Of a stretch of 64,000 nucleotides of DNA, positions 1-8,841 are shown piece after piece. Source of the DNA: Sarcocystis neurona (Eukaryota > Apicomplexa > Conoidasida > Eucoccidiorida > Sarcocystidae); the NCBI GenBank assembly GCA_000727475.1, contig KL647312.1:620001-684000 (forward strand), given 5' to 3'. The notes under the pieces are model-generated. The model had not been told where the DNA came from. It did no database searches and saw nothing but the letters and a program-made list of their open reading frames with translations. The position numbers were made by a program, and so were the translations under genes. Numbering within the stretch: position 1 is the first letter of the stretch; every line of letters begins with the position of its first letter.

Positions 1-68
1 CCTGCTGGCGCTCGACACCAGCTGCCAGCAGCCTCAGCAGCATCTGCTGCAGATCAGGAATGCTCAGC
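1..68 (-). CDS. CAP-G-like gene, exon 7 (partial, runs off the left edge)
   Basis: Acceptor TTAGGTGCAG at 69-71 and beyond. The first G completes an Arg codon with exon 6, and LSIPDLQQMLLRLLAAGVER follows, open to base 1. It is amphipathic and helical, fitting the acidic/leucine-rich segment that follows the LTP helix in CAP-G proteins. It is too short to be sure. Confidence 0.5.
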
Positions 69-3000
69 CTGCACCTAAGACAGCACACGTACAACATCTG
101 CGGCAACTATAATCAGAGAAGCTCAGTGACCGCAGCGGCCGCGCAGCGGCCACACGCCACAGCACCGGCAGCAGCTATCGTTTTGACAGAATTAAACACA
201 CAGCGAGGGCAGCTTCTTCATCAGCTGTGGCCCCCCCACCAAAATTTCAGCACTGCACAATCGTCCCGGCATGTGGTGAGCACGCAAGAACACGCTGAGC
301 GGCAAGTGCAGCAGCTTTTCTACACTGACTGCTGAGCAGCAGGAACAGCAGCACAAAGAAGGTCTAGGACGCTCCAGCGGCACTGCGCAATGGACGATGC
401 AACTGAAAAACCGTTCCACATCGATCGATACCGACAGGACGTCATCGGCCTTCCCCCTGTCCGAACAACAGCCCGCCTGTTTACACTACGCATCCATGAG
501 ACGCAAGTGCACGCGAGCCTCTGTACACATCTGCACGTATATCTTGGTCCGCGTGATGTCAGTGTGTAGCTGTCGTATATACACACGGATAGACGTCTCG
601 ATACGGATCCCCCCTGTACGCTACGCGTGTTCACGCACACGTCCCACCAGGTGTGGGTTGACGTAACAGTATGTATAAACGGCGAGCTGACTTTGCGCAT
701 GCTAAGAGTGAAGCGCTGCACGGGAGAACTCGCCAGAACAACAACACGGCACTGAGACTTACACGTGCTCCCGCCTATCGCAAGGTAGGAAGGTGCTTCG
801 TGTGTGACCACAAAGAAAAGACGGGGAAATTTCGCCGGCGCCGCGGAGCCAGCGCGTGCGACCGACCTGGCACAGCGGCAGCAAAAACTACTACACGACG
901 AAGAGAGGCCGTCGGCGGCAGCAGCAGAGTCAACCGGCGGGACAGCAGCAGCTGCAGAGCCCCACGGGCGCAAGCCAGGGAGAACTCTGTAGCCTTCTCT
1001 GTGTTGTAGATGTGCAAGGATCAGTATTCCTAAAACTAAACCGGCAGACGGACGTGCATGTTCCCAACACAGAGCAACAAACGACTCAACTTCGGGTAGG
1101 AGGAAGAAGGACAAGGAAGACAGACGCTGACAGAGAAAGACAAAAACTGTTCGGCGCGTACCTCTCTGCTTCAGAGGCGAGGTGCTGTACGTACACCCGC
1201 AGGATGAACAGACCTGCAGGCGTCAGCGCTCGAAGACTTTCTGCTCCTTCCTTCAGTATCTGCTTCAAGCATTCGACGTGGCCTGCAGCGCCAACACGCA
1301 CAGCAACAGTCGCATCAAGACCCCGCAGGAACGCCGTACTTCTGTCAACAGCAGCGCAGCCGCCACAGAAATACGGCAGCAATCTCATCTGAGTAGCACC
1401 GACTTTACGGCATCCCTAGCAGCTGTTCCGTAGGCACAGCTCACAGGCCGCACCAACAGCGAAAACGCAGAGGCCTAATTTCAGCAGGAAACAGCAAACG
1501 CCAAAGTGTTGCAGGCAGTCTGTGGACATGTTCTAGGAGAGCACTGACAGCTGCCTACCGCTGGCACGTGTGAAAAGACTAAACAACCAGTGCAGACCTC
1601 GCCGCATAACACCAGCACTTGCAGGACCGCAGTGCTCCAGTGCAGCGGCTGCGGTGCACCAGTAGTGCGGCCGTGGCGAAACGCGGCTCCGCGCGGCCAG
1701 CACTGTGGACTGGTGCAGTACCAGGAGCAGCGGTGGCACAGCAAGTCGAAGAATCCTAGCTATCTCTGAAGCACACATTTCACGCTGCCTGTGCTGGGCC
1801 ACATACATTCCGCAGGGTAGACGGAGAGAAGCTCCCTCAGGATGACGTCCAGCGCAGCTTCATTCAGCGGCATGAACTCCATGTAGTCATTTACGAGCGC
1901 GTGCAACGCGCTTGCTGCGAGCTTCTTATACGATGCGGGTCTCTCGCACTTGTTAACTGCCTCTCGAGCAGCCGGTTCCTTCTCCTCCGTTGTGTGCTCC
2001 TGCGCCACTGCAGACTGCTGCTCAAGTGGAGCCTGCACCGGCTGCGGTGGCGGCACCGCTTGGTCTTTAGTTTCCTGCACCGCGACCTGCTGCTGCTGGT
2101 GCTGCTCCGGCTGCTCCGTGGCCTGCTGCTGTTGATCCACGGCCCGCGTCTGGTGCTGTTCTACGGCCTCCCGCTGCTGCTGCTGCACGGCGTGCTGTTG
2201 CTGCTCCGAAACTTCTAGTTCTTGAGCAAGTGCTCCTGCTGCGTGCTCTGCCGCTGCGCCTGGCTCCTGCGGTGGCCCTTTCCGCATCGCTTCCTCAACA
2301 CTCGTATGCGACGAGGCAGCAGACGGGTTGCTGTCCTCCGGAAAGTCTCTCTTCTCACCGGCGGCTGTCGCCGTCGTTTTCGGCTGGACAGATTGTGACG
2401 CAGATGTCACTGCCGCCTCTTGCTGCACTGCGTCTGCACCGTCTGAAGTCTGCGGCAGCAGCACGTCCGCACCTGCTGTTTTCTCCTGCGCTGCGGTGAC
2501 TGCCGTGCTCGCGGTTACGTTTTGCTGCTCCCCCCCTTGAGCAGCAGCTGTCTGTTGATGCTGCAGGACCGGTTCAGTCGGTGGATCCTTCTGGTGCGCA
2601 GCTGCTCCGGCAGCAGCAAGCAGCTGTTCCCGTTGGACAAGCCAAAAGCGCAGCATGCGGCTACAAGCCTCGCGCACACTCTTTGCTTTGTCACTAAGAC
2701 CGGTGAGGGCTACGAGTGCTCGGTTCTCCACAGAGAGACACAGCTCGCACCTGCAGCAATAGAACAGAGAAGATAATTACAACGAACACGCACCAATCTG
2801 CTGTTGTTGCAAAACAGCATCAGAAGCAGAGCAGGCGGGGACGCCAGCATACTGTTGTGTAGCAGCACCTCCGCGTGTTCAGCGGCAGAGGCCCTGTACA
2901 GCAGCACAGCTGGAGCACGAGACGCGGACTACGCTGCTGCCTTGCACGCTGCAGCAGCAGCCAGTCTGTCCTAAGAGCTGCAGCATCTGCATCCGATGCG

Positions 3001-6000
3001 CTTCCTTGGCAGCACAGCAACAGCGGGCGCTTTGTTGAACCAACAGCAGCAGCAGCAACAGCAGTCGGTCTGCTGCCCGCTGCCCTAACACCAGCAACAG
3101 CAGAACAAAACCCTCATAGCACCAGCAGCAGCGCCGCCCCCCTCGGCCACTAACAAATCCCCAGGAGCCATGGGCTACATGCGCGTGGCATCGCGTGTGC
3201 AGCAACGGCTCCACGCACAGCTACATTTTGTCATACTCAGGTATGCCAACAAATATAACTCGTGTGTTTGCACCCCACGCGTAAGAACGCAAACCCCTCC
3301 TTGCGTCCAGGGCGACAACCTACGGCGGTAGCGCTTGTCCCTACTTTGTTTAGTATTCCCCTTCTATAACCCGTGTCCTGTGGGTGTAGACGCACACAAG
3401 CCGCTGGCTCCAGTTGCGACGCAGGATGTCCTGCTGTGGTAATGGCAACTGCCATGCGACGCACGCGCGCACGCCTCGTAGGCCGTTTACACGGACGAGC
3501 AACACGAATCGATCGACAAAATTCGCTTCTACAGAAAAAGTATACGTCTAGCAGGGGATAAAGTTTGAACGTTTTCAGCTCTGCAGAAGGAGACGCCCCT
3601 GCTGCAGTAAAAATGCAGAACGTAGACTACTGATGTACACACTAGTTGACACACGCATACGTGTGAAGACAAATGAAAGGACATGTCCTGCGTACACACA
3701 TACAAAAGCAGCCAAATGAAAATAGCCGTCATCCAGTTGCACGTACGTACACACTGAGGGAAACGCAGTTGGAGAGGCATGCATATACATGTATAAAGGT
3801 AGAAATATCACGCTGGACAAAAGACTAAGTCTACACGAGTCTCCTGCAGATAGTAGAGATGGGTAGAGAGAGACAGAGGGGAAAGAGTGCGGATAGGGCA
3901 ATCATAAGGACGCTTCGACGGAGGAGAAGAGTGCTGTCACGAGTGCAGCCCTTCATGACTCACGTGCTCAACCTCTTGTAGACGGCAGCCCGCACTTCTG
4001 CAGAGGCGTCACGCATGCGCACGAGCAGCAGCTTGACTGCCCTCTCCGCCTGCTCAACAGTGTCGCGAGCGATGGGGAAGTCGACAAGGAGTAGCCGCGT
4101 CACCGCCGCACGGCGTACAGGTGGCGCCTCGTCGTTCAAATGCATCAGAAATGCCTTCCACACCCGGCAGGAACGCTGCAGCAGGGCAAACGCGAGCACG
4201 CCACAGAAGCATCTGCAGCTGCCACGCGCTACAGGACGCATCCCAGCAACAACGTGTGGACGAGGCACGGACCGTGTGAGGCCCCAAACTTTCAATCTAC
4301 AGCAGACCCACCCCAACGGCAGCACCGTCAAACCCCGCAGCCGTGCTGCGTTACAACACCAGCACGCACACCACCCCCGCGTTCAACCCCAAACAGCTGC
4401 AGCAGCAATGACTCCACCACAGGCAACGGAAGCGCGACAGCGTGACAGTGTCACATCAGAAGGGAGGCACATCACCGAGAAAGAGCGCAGCAGATTCACA
4501 CGCTGCTGCGAAAAAACAATCACGCAGCAACGTCCAACCGAAGGAGTAGCAGCGAAGCTGCCAACAAAGGGCCGCGGCAGTATCTCACCAGCAGCAGCTT
4601 CGAATTAGCCGCCGCAGTATCTCACCAGCAGCAGCTTCGCAAACTGCTACTGCAGCAGCTGACGATAAGCGCTCGCACACTCCCCGCTCATGCATAAACA
4701 CGAAACATACGGGGAAGGGTGACACAGGCCCTGCGATGACAGAGACAGGCAGAGGCATCAGGTTGGCCAGGACGGCAGGACAGACTGCGTGCATCTGGTG
4801 CACCTCGACGACGTACGCCGTGTAATGTTGAGCACAGGCAGTATACACGAACTGCGGTACATACAGTATGCAGAGAGGCGTCCGAAAAACGAAGGGGTAC
4901 GCACAGCTCCGGTAGCCTACACATACGTACGTGGCACAAAACACACAAGGCTACGCGAGAAGAAGGATCAACTCCTGGGCTAATGATGCTGCGGGCTTAC
5001 TTCCGGAACCTGGAAGTGCTCGAGCAGCAGCAGCGCAAGACGGCGTAGAGCAGCTTCAGGTGCGTGATCGAGCACCTGTAGCAGCACGTCGCGGTGCTGC
5101 TGCTGAAGCGCCTCGGCCACACAGATGCTGCTACTACAGCCCCATCGAAGGAGATGGAGAAGAAAGCAACAAATTCCCAGTCGCACGTTCACTGGGCAGC
5201 CTGCAGACTCCACCTGCTGCAGTAGGCGACCCCACAGCGACTGTACAGGCAGCAGCAGAAAGCACGCCAGGCGCAAGGTCGCAGCAGGAGGACAGCGGCA
5301 GCAACAGCAGCACAAAAGAAAATTCCCCTTTACGCCGCAGTAGTCTCTCTTGCATGCCCAGCGACATGGCGACAAGGGCACGGAGGAGGCCCAAGATGCC
5401 TCCATTCATGCGTGCAGCTCCAGACGTACGCGCGCACGCAGTGGCTACGACGCCCTGCTGCGGCGCCCGAACAACAGCAGGCGCAGCGTCACGGATTCTT
5501 TCAAGTCCCTCCTCTTCTGTGCTATTCACACTTGAGGGAGAAGGAAGAGCTGAGAGGTACCATTTCTAATGACGACAAAAGCTGCTGCAAAGTTCATCTC
5601 GTATACCGAAAAGTAGACACGGGGTGGCACACATTTGTAGATAGACGTGAACAGGCACGTGTGTCACATGCAGATATGCACGAGGACACGGGCACAGATA
5701 TAGGCGAAAGTAGATACATGCCCTACACGAAGACGCACGTAGAGACAGAAGACGCTGCCTGCCGCCACTCTGTGTGAAAGCAGAGATGTACACGCACCCC
5801 TCTGCACAGACACGCATGCAGGCAGACACATACAGGCCGAATACATTCCCACGTCTACGAATACGTACACGTAGAACACCTGACGTCCTGCATTAACCGC
5901 TGCTGTCAGGGCGACGTGACCCGTACCTCTATCGACCGATACCGCATGTTTCCTGAAGCTGCTGGGATGGCAGAGGGCGCTGCCGCAGCAGCAGCAGCAG

Positions 6001-7819
6001 CACCAGTCCCAGCATTCGCTTCCTCCCGCCGCTCCGGCTCTTCCGAAATCCCTCCCAAGCAAACCTGCCGCAGCGGATTGTCTTTACGTTCACCTTGTTC
6101 TTGCTGGTCCGCGTCGTGACCAGCCTGTTGCCCGTCCTCTTGCCCTAGCGAGCACGTATATGTCTGCCAGGTGAGCTCGTCCACCGTGGCCAACACGCGG
6201 TAGAAAAAAGCGGAGAGACGTGCAGCTTCGCGGTCCGATTGTTTGGGCAGGCCTGCGGCGCACAGGTGCAGCACCTGTCTAAATATCGCTTCCAGCAGTC
6301 TGTCGAATGTGATGGCATCAGGCGGCTGTTGCTGCTGCTCCGACGAATCTCCGCCGTCCGTTGCAGTAGCAGCAGCCTGCTGCAGAAGTGCCTGCAACGC
6401 CTTCAGTGCTCCTTGAAGCGATAGCTGACGCACCAAGTAGCGTCGATACACCTCCCCGAGTTCCCGCACCCAGTCGGGTAGGGCGGCTACAGCGTCAGCA
6501 ACAGCATCACGGGCTATACCGGCGGCGGCCGCTTTCGCAGCACGGACGCTACGGATGGTAGCGTATGATCCGCCCACAGCAGGTACGCCGAGGAATCCCC
6601 AAATGCCAGCTGCCGTACTGTTGCTTGTTTTCTTGTTTCGGCTATCGCTACGTTCCTGCTTCACTTGTGGGAAACAGTGCGATGATGCAACTGAAGAGCC
6701 CCGGCTCGTCACTGCTTCTTCTGCGGGTGCGTACGCAGCGGCAGCAGCAGCTGCTGCGGCTGCGCGCGCCGCTCCTGCTGCTGCTCCTAGTGTTGCAAGC
6801 GCTGCGGTTGCTGCTTCTACTTTTGCGGCCGCTGCCCCTGCGGCGCTGCGTGCTGTGGGCCTTCCCGAGGGTTCGTTGTTGAAGCGACTCTCACCAGCTG
6901 CTGTTGGAGTGTCGCAGGCCACACCCAGCGGTGAGCACTCGCCATCACGTGCAGCGCACACAGCTGTAAAACCAGCAGGAGCAGCAGCACCGATTGTTGC
7001 GGCTCCGCCGCAGGCAGCACTAACCGGACCCGGCGTCACAGCAGCAGCCTGTTCTGCACTCGAAGAAGCGCTTCTTGCTGCAGCAACTCGTGTCAGGTCA
7101 CATGTACCAGCGGCGAGTCCGAACGTGGCAGCGTATCCGGCTGCTCGCTGATCTGTGGGCAAATTAGCCTCATGTTGCGAGTGGCGAGGTACGGTAACAG
7201 TGTCCGAGGAGGCGCACGTCATCGCAGGGAGACTGCCGCAGCTATTGCACTGCCCATCACCCCTACTTGTTTCACTCGGCTCACCGCCCTCTTTCAGGTG
7301 CTGCTCCGCATCGCGCAGTCCACGCGGTTGTTGCTGCTGATGTGCCTGTTGTGACTGCTGCGAGCCCGTTTGCTGCTGGCACTGTTGCTGGTGGAAGGAT
7401 TGCTCTGCCGGGTTATGCTGCTGGTCGGCGCGCTGCTGCTGGTAAAAAGGTCGCCGCTGCAGGACGTCGCGCTGGTGTGGTTGTCGCTGCAATTGATGCT
7501 CCTGCTGTTGTGCATAGGCGCACTGCGACGTGCGCTGCTGCGTCGGCTCAGCTGGTTGCTCCTGTTCTTGTACGTAGCTTTGCTCACGCCAAGATTTGGT
7601 GAAGTCGCTGGGCGCTGCAGCCACCGCGCCTGCCCCTGCGCCTGCTCTGGCACCCCTTGCTGCCCCTCCTCCCGTCAATGGAGTGTCACCCATAGAGCTC
7701 TGAAGCTGGCCACACGCAGGAACACACGAAGAAGACGGCGGTCCTTCAACAGGGGGGGCTGCTTCAACAGTACGCGCTGCCGCGGTGCTTGCTGGTGACG
7801 CGCTTGTCCTGCCCTCCAT
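1..7819 (-). CDS. Condensin subunit CAP-G/Ycg1/Cnd3-like HEAT-repeat protein (3' partial, multi-exon)
   Basis: Likely encodes the HEAT-repeat (kleisin-associated) subunit of condensin, which compacts chromosomes together with SMC2/SMC4 in the nucleus. Seven exons are proposed: 5927-7819, 5001-5240, 3973-4175, 1807-2750, 1619-1702, 1162-1282 and 1-68, all with GT-AG ends and matching phases. The family signal lies in the order of short helical segments: a VNVRLGICCFLLHLL helix, then LNDEAPPVRRAAVTRL, then MRDASAEVRAAVYKR, then LTGLSDKAKSVREACSRML, then an LTPAGLFILRVYVQHL segment. This is the CAP-G succession, including the VRRAV, VRKAxYK and GLxDxxxxVRxA motifs and the late LTPExALYWR-type helix. 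Oddities are a Gln/Ala-rich N-terminal region of about 450 residues and a Gln-rich insertion of about 230 residues in the fourth exon. The 3' end lies beyond base 1. Another HEAT protein such as a CAP-D subunit is possible, but motif order favours CAP-G. Confidence 0.74.
69..1161 (-). other. Intron 6 of the CAP-G-like gene
   Basis: 1,093 bp between donor GTACGC and acceptor GGTGCAG. Several short open frames occur on both strands, none with family resemblance. A further small exon here cannot be excluded. Confidence 0.45.
1162..1282 (-). CDS. CAP-G-like gene, exon 6 (121 nt)
   Basis: Acceptor GCGCTGCAG; donor AG|GTACGC (phase 2). It encodes HVECLKQILKEGAESLRALT and PAGLFILRVYVQHLASEAE. The LTP...ILRVYVQHL stretch resembles the CAP-G helix in which LTPExALYWRxLCEYL is typical. 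Its end phase fits the next exon at 1-68 directly. Confidence 0.62.
1283..1618 (-). other. Intron 5 of the CAP-G-like gene (tentative)
   Basis: About 336 bp. The open frame of exon 6 extends back past its chosen acceptor to another possible acceptor (TTGACAG, just before 1345), so part of this stretch could be coding. That upstream acceptor would need a different phase from the preceding exon. Confidence 0.4.
1619..1702 (-). CDS. CAP-G-like gene, tentative small exon 5 (84 nt)
   Basis: A good acceptor (CCAGTCCACAG) continues exon 4 in phase (T+TG) and keeps an open frame, LLAARSRVSPRPHYWCTAAA. The donor is chosen as CAA|GTGCTG because it leaves phase 1, as the next exon needs. Other in-phase donors (GTCCTG, GTCTGC) exist, so the 3' boundary is uncertain. 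Confidence 0.4.
1807..2750 (-). CDS. CAP-G-like gene, exon 4 (HEAT repeat plus Gln/Ala-rich insertion)
   Basis: Acceptor GCTGCAG; the first base completes an Arg codon with exon 3, giving YKR-CELCLSVENRALVAL. It then reads LTGLSDKAKSVREACSRML and RFWLVQRE, equivalent to the CAP-G 'GLxDRSxxVRxAVxxxLLxxWL' repeat. About 230 residues of Gln/Ala/Glu/Thr-rich sequence follow. A second folded stretch, YKKLAASALHALVNDYMEF and AALDVILRELLSVYPAE, closes the exon. The donor is T|GTATGT (phase 1). Confidence 0.78.
2751..3972 (-). other. Intron 3 of the CAP-G-like gene
   Basis: 1,222 bp between donor GTTGAG and acceptor ATTGCTGCAG. The half near the acceptor is CAG/CTG-rich and produces several short open frames on both strands, which I regard as repeat artefacts. 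No exon seen. Confidence 0.55.
3973..4175 (-). CDS. CAP-G-like gene, exon 3 (67 codons + 2 nt, core HEAT motifs)
   Basis: Acceptor CTGCAG before RSCRVWKAFLMHL (phase 0); donor AG|GTTGAG within an AGG codon (phase 2). It encodes LNDEAPPVRRAAVTRLLLV and LLLVRMRDASAEVRAAVYKR. These match the two most diagnostic CAP-G repeats (a DPSPEVRRAVL-like helix, then a RTRDVxxxVRxxxYxxL-like helix). This exon is the strongest evidence for the family call. Confidence 0.84.
4176..5000 (-). other. Intron 2 of the CAP-G-like gene
   Basis: 825 bp between donor GTAAGC and acceptor GCTGCAG. It contains a direct repeat (4577-4639, listed separately) and scattered CAG units. No exon seen. Confidence 0.6.
4577..4639. 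repeat. Direct repeat in intron 2, two 26-bp copies at 37-bp spacing
   Basis: Copies at 4577-4602 and 4614-4639 both read gcagtatctcaccagcagca followed by gcttcg. They are separated by 11 bases, giving a period of 37. This looks like a local tandem duplication seeded on a CAG tract. Confidence 0.95.
5001..5240 (-). CDS. CAP-G-like gene, exon 2 (80 codons, HEAT helices)
   Basis: Acceptor CTGTACAG before SLWGRLLQQVES; donor GTAAGC after HFQVPE; phase 0 at both ends. It encodes NVRLGICCFLLHLL followed by DVLLQVLDHAPEAALRRLALLLLEHFQ. This corresponds to the CAP-G N-terminal pair 'NVRFRxCQL...' and 'RLxDKxPxVRxxAxxALxRLQ', although VR in the second helix is replaced by LRR. The next exon continues the family pattern without a gap. 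Confidence 0.8.
5241..5926 (-). other. Intron 1 of the CAP-G-like gene
   Basis: 686 bp between donor GTACGG and acceptor CTGCCTGTACAG. It holds dispersed CAG/CTG triplets near the acceptor and no exon-like frame on either strand that I can support. Confidence 0.55.
5927..7819 (-). CDS. CAP-G-like gene, exon 1 (631 codons, low-complexity N-terminus)
   Basis: The ATG at 7819-7817 is the first in its frame; a TGA lies six bases upstream, which fixes the start unless an upstream exon supplies another. Residues 1 to about 450 are Gln/Ala/Ser-rich and carry no recognisable fold. Around residues 440-551 the sequence becomes helical (ALPDWVRELGEVYRRYLVRQL, then DAITFDRLLEAIFRQVLHL and REAARLSAFFYRVLATVD). 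This fits the first CAP-G helices that precede the KREPAVER-type segment. The exon ends at ATAGAG followed by GTACGG (phase 0); a nearby GTATCG at about 5947 is a weaker alternative. An Ala run sits close to the donor. Confidence 0.7.
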
Positions 7820-8183
7820 ACTTCACGCGTACGTTGTCGGGGCTTCTGATGCCTGCAGCCTCAGCTCCTTGTTTGTGCTGTTGTCGCTTCTTAGCGGTCT
7901 TCCTGCCACTTCGTGCTGCAGTTTCAGCTGCCGTCACCGCCTCCCGAAAGAGTAGCTGTGTTCTTGCGGGAAGTGCACGTAGCCCTGCTGGTGCTGCTGC
8001 CGCTGCTCCTCGCGCTGATGCGCCGGGGGAAGCTGAGGTTCGCGCGGTCTGTACGGGTAGACGTATAGCTCTTGATCAGCAGGACAGCTGCCCCCCGTTG
8101 CTGCCGCTTCTGGCCCAACCTGGATTGATTTCACCGCGCAGCTCATTCCCTTTGTGTGTGCTGCTGCTCAGCGTGTAGTTGTT

Positions 8184-8399
8184 ATGGTGCGAACAAAGAA
8201 ACGGTTGTGCTGCTGCCGTGGTGCACTCCTGCAGTTGCTGCTGCTCCTCCTCTCTGCACTGTCGTGCGGGTGGCGGTGCTCTAACGCAGAGAGCAGCCCT
8301 GCTGCGGTCACTCCTGGGGGCGGGTGTACAGCTGGTGCTGGTGCTGGCGGTTGGCGGCTGCCAGTGCCACAGCCTCCGTGCGCTCCTGCCACGCGATAG
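8184..8399 (+). CDS. Candidate first exon of an unidentified secreted/membrane protein
   Basis: An ATG at 8184 opens a 71-codon frame. It begins with basic residues (MVRTKKR), a Cys-rich patch and a strong hydrophobic core (LLQLLLLLLSAL), then SCGW and a Gly/Ala/Pro-rich tail to a TAG at 8397. This has the shape of a signal peptide, but poly-Leu can also come from a CTG tract, so chance is a real alternative. Potential donors lie before the stop (for example GTGCGC near 8379). It is divergent from the condensin start 365 bp away. Product unknown. Confidence 0.28.
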   Translation: MVRTKKRLCCCRGALLQLLLLLLSALSCGWRCSNAESSPAAVTPGGGCTAGAGAGGWRLPVPQPPCAPATR

Positions 8400-8728
8400 T
8401 TCTGCCAGAATACAACCACGGCAGCCAAAAGTCGCCGCAGGTGTTATGAGTGGAAACAGTAACGCAGATGGGCGGAAACGGCTTCCCAGCAAGCACTTCG
8501 GAAGAAAAAGTCTGACACAACGACGTAGGACTGCATGCAGCGTGTACAGCTGCACGACAATAATGGGGAGGCAGAACCGCAGAAGACATGGCGTACGTGT
8601 ACGCTGGAGTCACACAGCCGGTGAACCAGCGACGTAGGATAGCAATATACTGCTGACAAGCATCACCAGAAAGAATTCTGCCTGTGGATGCGGCCCCTCA
8701 TTGCCTCCGACTACGGGCCTTTCCTCAG

Positions 8729-8841
8729 GTGCTGCTGCTCCGCTTGCCGCTGGTGCGCCCGCCGCCACTACTGCTGCGGCACTGCGGCTTTTGATAGCCG
8801 CTCCTAGTGCTGCGGTCGCTAGCAGCTTGACTGCTGCTTGA
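8729..8841 (+). CDS. Candidate Ala-rich terminal exon
   Basis: A clear plus-strand acceptor (GGGCCTTTCCTCAG) precedes an open frame (AAAPLAAGAPAATT, then AALRLLIAAPSAAVASSL) ending at TGA 8839-8841. A run of small residues followed by a moderately hydrophobic tail would suit a GPI-anchor signal of a coccidian surface protein. The link to the 8184 exon needs a phase-1 donor there, several of which exist. Highly tentative. Confidence 0.18.

Noticed and set aside
1901..2218. Leucine-rich plus-strand frame opposite condensin exon 4
   Set aside because: It is the complement of the Gln/Ala-rich CAG tract on the minus strand; such tracts give open frames in several phases.
4577..4639. Possible CRISPR-like or regulatory repeat array
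   Set aside because: Only two copies at 37-bp spacing, in an intron of a eukaryotic gene, seeded on CAG units.
6555..7151. 198-codon plus-strand Ala-rich frame
   Set aside because: Antisense to condensin exon 1, composed mostly of GCN repeats.
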